Part shown: in pieces, positions 8,796-16,317 of the stretch
How positions within the stretch are numbered: position 1 is the first letter of the stretch
How the letters are laid out: each line of letters begins with the position of its first letter
Assembly (NCBI GenBank): GCA_964538355.1
Contig: CAZIFC010000001.1
Coordinates: forward strand, 62,001-126,000
Direction of reading: 5' to 3'
DNA length: 64,000 bases
DNA from: Bilophila sp964538355
GTDB lineage: Bacteria > Desulfobacterota > Desulfovibrionia > Desulfovibrionales > Desulfovibrionaceae
Translations under genes and position numbers: made by a program
The notes under the pieces: generated by a model
The model's input: only the letters and a program-made list of their open reading frames with translations
Told to the model about the DNA's origin: nothing
Databases searched by the model: none

Positions 8796-8848
8796 GATCA
8801 GTCTTCGCGGTCCCACCTGCGGCAAGTTCCTCTGGCGGGAGGCGCGGC

Positions 8849-10135
8849 ATGGCGCAGACATTCAACCGGACGGAAAGCATGACACGGGATACGCAAAAAC
8901 GGCTGCGATGGGGATACTCCACAGGGGCCTGCGCCGCTGCGCTGGCTTCGGCGGCGTGGCTGCGTCTTCAGGGGGAGGAGCCGGACAGGGTAGCCGTCCG
9001 CTTTCTTGATGGCGTGGAGCGTCTCCTCCCGCTGCTCAAGCCCGAAGCTGGTCGCATGGCTGCCATCCGCAAGGACGGCGGAGACGATCCCGACTGTACG
9101 CATCAGGCTGTCCTGTTTGCCAATTTCAGAGAATGCGGTAGCGGCGAAAGCCGCTCCGAAGATTATCAGCTCAGAATCGGGGGCGGAACGGTCATCCTGC
9201 GCGGTGCGGAGGGCATCGGGCTGTGCACGCGTCCCGGCCTTGATTGCGAACAGGGCAAGTGGGCGATCAACGCCGGGCCTCGCCGGATGATTGCTGAAAA
9301 CCTTGCACGGCTTGGGCTTGATTCCGGTTGCTGGCTGCTTGAAATCGGTGTGGAAAAGGGCGCGGAGCTGGCAAAGAACACCCTTAATCCGCATCTGGGG
9401 ATAGTCGGCGGCCTGTCACTGCTCGGGACGACGGGGCTTGTCCGCCCCTACAGCCACGACGCCTATATCGAAACGGTACGCATCTGTGTGCGTTCCCATC
9501 ATCTTTCGGGTGGAACCAGCATGGTCTTGTGCACGGGTGGGCGCACCCGCGCCGGTGCGGGACAGCGTTTGCCCCAGTTGCCGGAAACGGCCTTCGCCTG
9601 CATCGGAGACTTTATTGCGGAGAGCCTTGCTGCGGCCTGTGCCTTCGGGATGCGGGAAATCACCGTTGCCTGCATGGGGGGTAAGCTCTGCAAATATGCG
9701 GCAGGGTTTGACAATACGCACGCGCACAAGGTGAGCCAGGATATGGAGCTGCTTCGGGAGGCCGTCCGGCGCACCCTGCCCGAGGCCTGCGCCCTGCATA
9801 CGGCTCTGGAGCACAGCGTTTCGGTCCGTGAAGCCCTGCTGTCCATCCCCGAGCCGTCCCGGATTCCCCTCCTCCGCAGCCTTGCACATACCGCTCTGGA
9901 ATCCTTTGCGAAACGCTGCGGCGACACCGTGGCTCTACGGATACTGGCCTTTGATTTCGACGGCAGCTTCCTGTTTGAGGAGACCCGCGCGGCCCGAGCG
10001 TCGTGCCCCGGCCTGTTGTCCACGGCGGAACCCGAGGAATCCCTGAGCCCCCCTGATGAACCGGCAGAAACACGGCTTGCCGACGACAAGTCGGCCATCG
10101 GACGAACCTATTTTCTGGAAGGGAAGGACGCATGA
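8849..10135 (+). CDS. cbiD: Cobalt-precorrin-5B C1-methyltransferase
   Basis: CbiD performs the C1 methylation of the anaerobic cobalamin pathway. The product begins with the diagnostic LRWGYSTGACAAAL stretch and contains GTTGLVRPYSHDAY and the SHHLSGGTSMVLCTGGRTR region seen in the family. The C-terminal ~60 residues are an acidic, low-complexity extension. The ATG at 8849 has GGGAGG six bases upstream; in-frame codons before it have no ribosome site. It heads a long same-strand cobalamin operon, and its stop overlaps the next start (ATGA). Confidence 0.93.
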   Translation: MAQTFNRTESMTRDTQKRLRWGYSTGACAAALASAAWLRLQGEEPDRVAVRFLDGVERLLPLLKPEAGRMAAIRKDGGDDPDCTHQAVLFANFRECGSGESRSEDYQLRIGGGTVILRGAEGIGLCTRPGLDCEQGKWAINAGPRRMIAENLARLGLDSGCWLLEIGVEKGAELAKNTLNPHLGIVGGLSLLGTTGLVRPYSHDAYIETVRICVRSHHLSGGTSMVLCTGGRTRAGAGQRLPQLPETAFACIGDFIAESLAAACAFGMREITVACMGGKLCKYAAGFDNTHAHKVSQDMELLREAVRRTLPEACALHTALEHSVSVREALLSIPEPSRIPLLRSLAHTALESFAKRCGDTVALRILAFDFDGSFLFEETRAARASCPGLLSTAEPEESLSPPDEPAETRLADDKSAIGRTYFLEGKDA

Positions 10136-11487
10136 ACAACGCTACCGGATGCATCGACGTGCTTTCCTGCGGCGTCGGATTTCCCGACAGCCCGGAAGCC
10201 CTGCGGTTGCTTGAAACGGCGGATGTGGTCTTTGCCTCGCGTTCCCTGCTTGCGCTCTGCCCAATCCCTGTTCGTGAAAGCCGGATTATCGGGGCCACCG
10301 CCCGCGAACAGGCGGACGAGGCCCTTGCCCTGTGCCGGGCCGGGCACAGGGTTGTGGTGCTTGCTTCCGGCGATGCTCTTTACCACGGTTTTGGCGGAAC
10401 GCTTTCAAAGATGGCTGAACGTGGCGACGCCATCTGCTATCATCCCGGGATCACCGCCTTTCAGTCCCTGTTTCACCGGCTCGGCCTGCCTTGGGAAGGA
10501 GCGTCCCTGTTCAGTGTCCATTCCGGCGAGGCGTTGCCCCTCCGCAGCATTGCGGAGGCTCCGCTTGCCGTGATCTATGCGGGGAGCCGCTTCCCGGCCT
10601 CCGCCGTCGCTCAGGCGGTAGTGGCGTTTCAGCCCGCTTTTTCCGGCCGGGCCGCCGTCATCGCGGAACGCCTCGGCAGCGACGGGGAACGCTTGCTGTC
10701 CGGTACGCTTGCCGAAATGGGCGCGGCGGCCTGCGGGCCAACCTCCTTGCTCCTGTTGCTGCCGGAGCAGGCATCCGGTAGGCCGTTGCCCGCGCCGGTT
10801 CTGCCGCTGGGGCTGCCCGAGGACGACTACGACCGCGAGAACAACCTGATCACTGCCTCGGATGTGCGGGCAATCATTCTGTCCCGGTTGCGGCTTCCGG
10901 CATGGGGCGTGCTTTGGGATATCGGGGCCGGAAGCGGATCGGTGGGGCTTGAGGCCGCCGGATTGCGGCCCGGCCTGCGGGTTTTCGGCGTCGAACGCAA
11001 GGCGGAGCGGGGCGAACTTGTTGAGCGCAACCGCCGGAAGCTCGGAGTCGCCAACTATACCCTGCTTTGCGGTGATGCGCTTGCGTTGATCAGCCGGGAG
11101 GCGGGCCAGACGGAAGGCGGGAACGCCTTGAAAAGCAGCGCGGGGCTGCCCGGCGGAGCGGATTCGGAACCGCGCACCGCCGGTTCGCCGGAGTGGGGCA
11201 ACGGCCTTTTGCTGCCGTCTCCAGACCGCATTTTCGTGGGTGGCGGAGGGAGTCCTGAACTGCTGGAAGCCTGCTTGGAGCGTCTGCACCCCGGCGGCCT
11301 GCTGGTGGCGAGCGCGGTCACGCTGGAGAGCTTCCATACCCTGTCCGCGTGGCGTTCCGAACGGCGCACGGCCCTGAGCCGTCTCGACATGGCCCATGAA
11401 CGGGCCATTGCCGGAACGCACCACCACCTGAAACAGCAAAACACCATCTATCTGTTTGTGTTCCAAAAAACGTGCCTCCAGGCCTGA
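10132..11487 (+). CDS. cbiET: Fused cobalt-precorrin C5 and C15 methyltransferase/decarboxylase
   Basis: A CbiE-CbiT (CobL-type) fusion of 451 residues that methylates C5 and C15 and decarboxylates the C12 acetate of the corrin precursor. Residues 1-205 are the tetrapyrrole methylase fold (LASGDALYHGFGGTL, YHPGITAFQ). Residues 235-450 are a class I SAM methyltransferase with DIGAGSGSVGLEA at about residue 263 and IFVGGGGSPELLE later. About 35 residues of low-complexity insertion near residue 330 look like a clade-specific loop. Start overlaps the cbiD stop. Confidence 0.94.
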   Translation: MNNATGCIDVLSCGVGFPDSPEALRLLETADVVFASRSLLALCPIPVRESRIIGATAREQADEALALCRAGHRVVVLASGDALYHGFGGTLSKMAERGDAICYHPGITAFQSLFHRLGLPWEGASLFSVHSGEALPLRSIAEAPLAVIYAGSRFPASAVAQAVVAFQPAFSGRAAVIAERLGSDGERLLSGTLAEMGAAACGPTSLLLLLPEQASGRPLPAPVLPLGLPEDDYDRENNLITASDVRAIILSRLRLPAWGVLWDIGAGSGSVGLEAAGLRPGLRVFGVERKAERGELVERNRRKLGVANYTLLCGDALALISREAGQTEGGNALKSSAGLPGGADSEPRTAGSPEWGNGLLLPSPDRIFVGGGGSPELLEACLERLHPGGLLVASAVTLESFHTLSAWRSERRTALSRLDMAHERAIAGTHHHLKQQNTIYLFVFQKTCLQA

Positions 11488-11529
11488 CCCGGCGCGCACT
11501 CTGCCATATGGATAAAAAGGATTGTCTCT

Positions 11530-14169
11530 ATGCATAGTTACCCTGTTGTTTTTGTCGGAGCAGGCCCCGGAGCAGAAGATCTCATCACCGTTCGCGGCCT
11601 TCGCCTGCTGGAACAGGCCGACCTTGTCGTGTATGCCGGTTCGTTGGTCAACCCGGCCCATCTCCAGCGTTGCAAGCCTGACTGCACCTGTCTCGACAGC
11701 GCATCGATGACGCTGGGCGAGCAGGTGGAGGCCATGAGCCGCGCCGCCCTTGCCGGAAAGCGTGTAGTCCGGCTGCACACCGGAGATCCCGCCATGTACG
11801 GCGCGATCAATGAGCAGATCCGCCTGCTTGCCGACCAGTCCGTACCTTCGGAGATTGTTCCCGGCGTGAGCAGCGTTTTCGGCGCAGCGGCTGCGCTCGG
11901 ATGTGAGCTGACCTGCCCGGACGTGAGCCAGAGCGTGGTGCTGACCCGTACCCCCGGGCGTACCCCCATGCCGGAAGGCGAAAAAGCCGCCGCCTTTGCC
12001 CGTACCGGCGCAACGCTGGTTTTTTTCCTGAGCACAGGGAACCTTGTGCCGCTGATGCGTACGCTCGTGGAAGAGGGCGGTGTTGCCCCGGATACCCCCG
12101 CCGCCGTGGTGTATCGGGCCACCTGGCCCGACGAACGCATCCTGCGCGGCACGGTGTCCGATATCGCCGGGAAGGTAGAAGAGGCCGGATTTGGAAGGCA
12201 GGCCCTCATCTTCGTGGGCCGTGTCCTGTCCGCTGCGGGCGGGGAATCCCGGCTGTACGACGCGGATTTCTCGCACGGCTACAGAAACCGGCTTCCCGCG
12301 GAACGCTTTGAAGGGAGCTGTGCCCTGTACGCCTTTACCGGCAAAGGCTTGGAGCGTGCCCGGGAAATCGCCTCCGGACTGGGGCTTCCGGCGGTCATCC
12401 ACACCACCCGGCCCGGAGCCGAAGACGCGGTGCACCTGCCGGGCAAGACCTTCAATCAGGCCCTTGCCGCCAACTGGCATGCCTTCGATGCCCATCTTTT
12501 TGTTGGTGCAACCGGAATCGCCGTCCGCAAGATTGCTCCTCTCCTTCGCGATAAAACCAGCGATCCAGCCGTGTTGTGCTGTGCAGAGACAGGAAGCCAT
12601 GTTGTCAGCCTGACTTCGGGGCATCTGGGCGGCGCAAACCGCCTTGCCCGCCGTGTAGCCCGGATTACCGGGGGGCAGGCCGTCATCAGTACGGCGACCG
12701 ACACCAACGGCCTGCCCGCCATCGACGATATCGCGGCGCAGGAACATGCCCGGCTGCTCAATGTAAAGGCCATCCGTACCTTCAACGCCGCCCTGCTGGA
12801 TGGGAAAACCATCGCCTTCTGCGGCCCGCGCGAGCTTTTCGATCGGTATTTCGGCACGACGGAGCAGGTCGTGTATGCAGACAATCCCGAGACAGTCACG
12901 GCCCGTTATGCTGTCCTGTGGGATGCGGAAGGTCTGCTCCCCGAGGGGGTGGCGCGGCTTGAGATCTCCAGCCGGGCCTTTGCGCTCGGCATCGGCTGCC
13001 GCCGGGGTGTGGACCCGCACGAGGCGCGTTTTATTGCGGAAGGTTACCTGTCCGATCTGGGGCTGCGTCCGGATCAGGTGTCCGCAGTCGCCTCCTGTGA
13101 CGTAAAGGCCGATGAGCCGGCGATCCTCCAGCTTGCCGAAAAATGGGGTGTCCCTCTGCACCTGTACGCGGCACAAGAGCTGAACGGGGTGCCCGTGCCT
13201 ACGCCCTCCGCGCTGGTCAGGCAGAAGGTCGGAACGGCATCCGTAAGCGAGGCCGCCTCGCTTCTTGCCGCCGGGTACGGCTCAAGCCCCTGCCCGACCC
13301 TCTACGCCCCCAAGGTTGCCTTCGGTGACGTGACGCTGGCCCTTTCCCGCCTGCCACACCTTGACGGTTCAGCCCGGCGCGGGAGCGTGGTGGTCGTCGG
13401 ACTCGGCTCCGGCGAGGCAGGGCAGATCACACCCGAGGCGGATACGGCCCTCCGGGAGTGCGACACCGTGGCGGGGTACAGCCCTTATGTTGATTTCATA
13501 CGGGATCGCATTCCGGGAAAGCCGGTCATCCAGAACGGCATGATGGGCGAGGTGGCCCGCTGCCGCGCCACACTGGAAGCCGCGGCCGCCGGACAGAACG
13601 TCTGCATGGTCTGTTCGGGCGATCCGGGCATCCTCGCCATGGCGGGCCTGCTGTTCGAGCTGCGGGCACGGGAGGAACAGTTCGCGGGCATTCCCATCCG
13701 GGTACTGCCGGGCATTACGGCGGCGAACATCGCGGCGGCCTCGCTCGGTGCGCCTTTGCAAAACGGTTTCTCGCTGGTCAGCCTGTCCGACCTGCTGGTC
13801 CCCTCAGAGGAGGTACGCCGGAACCTGCGGGCCGTGGCCCAGTCCGACCTGCCGGTGGCCTTGTACAATCCGGCAGGAAAAAAACGCCGCCAACTTCTGG
13901 CGGAAGCTCTGGAAATCTTTCGTGAACAGCGCGGAGGCGACGTGTTGTGCGCCTATGTCCGCCACGCCGGACGCCCCGAGGAATGCAAGTGGACGGGGCC
14001 GTTGGCTGCGTTTCCCGCCGATGAGGTGGACATGTCCACGCTGGTGATTATCGGCGGCCCGCGTACCGTCCTGCACGGGGAAACCCTCTACGAAGCCCGC
14101 GGGTACGTTGAAAAATATCTGGAAAACGACGCGGATAGCTCCGCTCCCCGTCGGCAGAGGACGTCATGA
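11530..14169 (+). CDS. cbiFGH: Triple fusion CbiF-CbiG-CbiH (C11 methyltransferase, lactone hydrolase, C17 methyltransferase)
   Basis: One 879-residue chain joins three steps of the anaerobic corrin pathway. Residues 1-255 are CbiF/CobM (VVFVGAGPGAEDLITVRG, TGDPAMYGAI). Residues 262-605 are CbiG, the delta-lactone opening enzyme (FVGATGIAVRKIAPLL, TSGHLGGANRLARR, GIGCRRG). Residues 618-865 are CbiH/CobJ (VVGLGSGEAGQITPEA, VCSGDPGILAMAG, LYNPAGKKR). No stop or frameshift interrupts the domains. AAAGGA precedes the ATG, and the stop overlaps the following cbiA start. CbiG-CbiH fusions are known in other bacteria; the triple form is less usual. Confidence 0.93.
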   Translation: MHSYPVVFVGAGPGAEDLITVRGLRLLEQADLVVYAGSLVNPAHLQRCKPDCTCLDSASMTLGEQVEAMSRAALAGKRVVRLHTGDPAMYGAINEQIRLLADQSVPSEIVPGVSSVFGAAAALGCELTCPDVSQSVVLTRTPGRTPMPEGEKAAAFARTGATLVFFLSTGNLVPLMRTLVEEGGVAPDTPAAVVYRATWPDERILRGTVSDIAGKVEEAGFGRQALIFVGRVLSAAGGESRLYDADFSHGYRNRLPAERFEGSCALYAFTGKGLERAREIASGLGLPAVIHTTRPGAEDAVHLPGKTFNQALAANWHAFDAHLFVGATGIAVRKIAPLLRDKTSDPAVLCCAETGSHVVSLTSGHLGGANRLARRVARITGGQAVISTATDTNGLPAIDDIAAQEHARLLNVKAIRTFNAALLDGKTIAFCGPRELFDRYFGTTEQVVYADNPETVTARYAVLWDAEGLLPEGVARLEISSRAFALGIGCRRGVDPHEARFIAEGYLSDLGLRPDQVSAVASCDVKADEPAILQLAEKWGVPLHLYAAQELNGVPVPTPSALVRQKVGTASVSEAASLLAAGYGSSPCPTLYAPKVAFGDVTLALSRLPHLDGSARRGSVVVVGLGSGEAGQITPEADTALRECDTVAGYSPYVDFIRDRIPGKPVIQNGMMGEVARCRATLEAAAAGQNVCMVCSGDPGILAMAGLLFELRAREEQFAGIPIRVLPGITAANIAAASLGAPLQNGFSLVSLSDLLVPSEEVRRNLRAVAQSDLPVALYNPAGKKRRQLLAEALEIFREQRGGDVLCAYVRHAGRPEECKWTGPLAAFPADEVDMSTLVIIGGPRTVLHGETLYEARGYVEKYLENDADSSAPRRQRTS

Positions 14170-16271
14170 TGAACGGCCCCCTGTACGCCTTTTGCCTTGC
14201 CGCTCCCCGTTCGGGAGAGGGCAAGACCACGGCAAGCCTTGCCCTCATGCGGCTGTTGGCGCGGCGCGGCCTGCGGGTGCAGGGTTTCAAGTGCGGCCCG
14301 GATTACATCGATCCAACCTTTCACGCGCAGGCAACCGGACGGAAGCCCTGCAATCTGGATACATGGATGATGGGCCGCGAAGGGGTTCGCGCCCTGTGGC
14401 TTTCCCGTACCCGTGACGCGGATGCCGCCGTCTGCGAAGGGGTGATGGGGCTGTTTGACGGGCGAGACGAAACCCTTGCCGGAAGTACCGCCGACTGCGC
14501 CCGTGCCCTTGATATCCCGGTGCTGCTGGTCTTCAACGGGCGGGGCATGGCGGAATCGGCTGCCTCGCTGGTTGCGGGGTTCGTCCGGCAGGCCGCCGTG
14601 TGCGGGGTCCGCATCGTCGGAGCCATCGCCAACAATATCGGCAGCCCGCGCCACGCTGAACTGCTCCGCGAGGCTCTGGGAAGCCACCGCCTCCCTCCGC
14701 TGCTCGGAGCCTTTCCTCGCCGCGAGGCGTGGACGCTTCCCGAGCGGCAGCTCGGCCTGCTTCCCTCTGCGGAAGCCGGAACCTCGGAAGCGTGGCTCGA
14801 CGCGCTGGCAGCGGCGGCAGAACCGCATCTGGATCTGGCACGCCTGCTCGAACTGACCCGTACGCGGCCTGTTCCGGTGCCGCCAGAGTCCGAACGGCTC
14901 CCGGATTGCTCGCCGCTGAAGGCAGTACCGGAGGCACAGCCTGCCTCGAATGCACAGAATGATGGGGAAGCGCAGGAGCTTTTGACCGCCCCAGCGGACA
15001 GGCCCGAAGGCTCCTCGCCCGGCTCCAGCCGCCGGACTCGGCGCATGGGCATCGCAAAAGACAAGGCCTTCTGTTTTTATTATGAGGAAAACGAGCGGAA
15101 ACTCTGCGAATCGGGTTGGGAGCTCGTGCCCTTCTCTCCGCTGGAAGAGCAGGCTCTGCCGCCCGGACTCGACGCGATCTATTTGGGAGGCGGCTACCCC
15201 GAGGTATTTGCAAAAGAGCTTGCCGCCAATGCCTCCATGCGCGGAGCCATTCGGGATTTTGCCGCTCAGGGCGGTGAAATCTATGCGGAATGCGGTGGCT
15301 ACATGTACCTGTGCACGTCGCTGGAGGCCTCGGATGACGCCGACGGTACGGGCGAGAGCCGCCGGAGCTGGCCCATGTGCGGCGTTCTCGACGCGACTGC
15401 CCGCATGGGGGGCCGGATCCGTTCGCTTGGCTACCGTGAAGTAACTATGCTTGCCGAAGCTCCTTTCGGAATGCCCCAAAGAGCGTTTCGGGGGCATGAG
15501 TTCCACTGGTCATCCATTGAGCTTCACCGGGACTACCCGCCGCTGTACGAGTCCGCCGGACGCACCGGGACGGAACGCGCGGGGGTGGCCTTCGGCAGGA
15601 TCAGGGCTGGATATATTCATCTTTATTGGGGAAAGGGAGCGCATGTTCCGGGAAGGGCGGAGCACACCCCCGCGCCCGGCGTGTCCGCACCTGAAGCGAT
15701 GCCGAACACCGGGGGGCGGATCGTCCTGCTCAACGGCCCCTCCAGCGCGGGGAAAAGCACGCTGGCAAGCGCGCTGCAACAGCAGCTTCACGAGTACGGA
15801 CGGCCCAGCCTGCGCCTGTCGGTCGATCAGATGCTTCAGGCGGCCTCGGGCGGACACGAATCCGTCCTTGCCGGGCTGGAAACCGGACTGCCTCTGGTAG
15901 AGGCCTTCCATGCCGCAGTAGCCGCCGCCGCGCAGTCTGGAGCGTGGGTTATTGCCGATCACGTCATCGGGGAAGACCCGGCGTGGATCAGCGACTTTTT
16001 CGGGCGGATGGGGACCGTCCCCGTCCTTTCCGTGCAGGTGGTCTGCAAGCCGGAGGAACTGCGTCGCCGTGAAGAGAACCGCACGGATCGTACCCCGGAC
16101 TGGCCCCATGCGAAACGGCAGCTCCTCAATATCCACCGCGAGCTTCCCGAACAGCTGGTTGTCGACACGACCGACGCGACCCCCGAAGCCTGCGCCGAAC
16201 GTATTCTTCAAGTGCTGCTTGAAGATTCCGGACGGCTGGTGCTCCGTTGCGCCGTTCTCGAAACATCCTGA
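14166..16271 (+). CDS. cbiA: Cobyrinate a,c-diamide synthase fused to a CPT-like P-loop kinase domain
   Basis: Residues 1-470 are CbiA: N-terminal P-loop (RSGEGKTTASLAL), KCGPDYIDPTFH, CEGVMGLFDG and a C-terminal glutamine amidotransferase half with nucleophile Cys376 in AECGGYMYL. It amidates the a and c side chains of cobyrinic acid. Residues ~515-690 are a second P-loop domain (LLNGPSSAGKST at ~522, SVDQML, DHVIGEDP) resembling chloramphenicol phosphotransferase-like kinases. That domain is not part of ordinary CbiA, and its substrate is unknown. The same fusion recurs in a broken copy at 53742-55375. It is translationally coupled to cbiFGH (ATGA). Confidence 0.9.
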   Translation: MMNGPLYAFCLAAPRSGEGKTTASLALMRLLARRGLRVQGFKCGPDYIDPTFHAQATGRKPCNLDTWMMGREGVRALWLSRTRDADAAVCEGVMGLFDGRDETLAGSTADCARALDIPVLLVFNGRGMAESAASLVAGFVRQAAVCGVRIVGAIANNIGSPRHAELLREALGSHRLPPLLGAFPRREAWTLPERQLGLLPSAEAGTSEAWLDALAAAAEPHLDLARLLELTRTRPVPVPPESERLPDCSPLKAVPEAQPASNAQNDGEAQELLTAPADRPEGSSPGSSRRTRRMGIAKDKAFCFYYEENERKLCESGWELVPFSPLEEQALPPGLDAIYLGGGYPEVFAKELAANASMRGAIRDFAAQGGEIYAECGGYMYLCTSLEASDDADGTGESRRSWPMCGVLDATARMGGRIRSLGYREVTMLAEAPFGMPQRAFRGHEFHWSSIELHRDYPPLYESAGRTGTERAGVAFGRIRAGYIHLYWGKGAHVPGRAEHTPAPGVSAPEAMPNTGGRIVLLNGPSSAGKSTLASALQQQLHEYGRPSLRLSVDQMLQAASGGHESVLAGLETGLPLVEAFHAAVAAAAQSGAWVIADHVIGEDPAWISDFFGRMGTVPVLSVQVVCKPEELRRREENRTDRTPDWPHAKRQLLNIHRELPEQLVVDTTDATPEACAERILQVLLEDSGRLVLRCAVLETS

Positions 16272-16317
16272 ATGGTTACGTTGTATTTTTTAGGGTCAGA
16301 AACCAAAGGACTGCCTC

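Larger units (their letters stand above)
8317..8848. promoter_or_regulatory. Divergent promoter region between the choline and cobalamin operons
   Basis: 532 bases with no confident gene. It must hold the promoters for the minus-strand choline operon and the plus-strand cobalamin operon. It contains palindromes at 8531-8558 and a 12-bp dyad at 8629-8656 (listed separately), and a possible decayed small gene at 8644-8795. No sigma-54 type -24/-12 pair was found for the choline side, and no cobalamin riboswitch consensus (B12 box) was recognised in front of cbiD. Confidence 0.6.

Noticed and set aside
8317..8848. Cobalamin riboswitch before cbiD, or sigma-54 promoter before the choline operon
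   Set aside because: No B12-box-like core and no GG/GC pair with 12-base spacing in the right orientation was found on reading the region.
10405..13176. Very long open frame on the minus strand opposite cbiET and cbiFGH
   Set aside because: It is antisense to strongly conserved methyltransferase domains, has no family similarity and arises from GC-rich codon bias.
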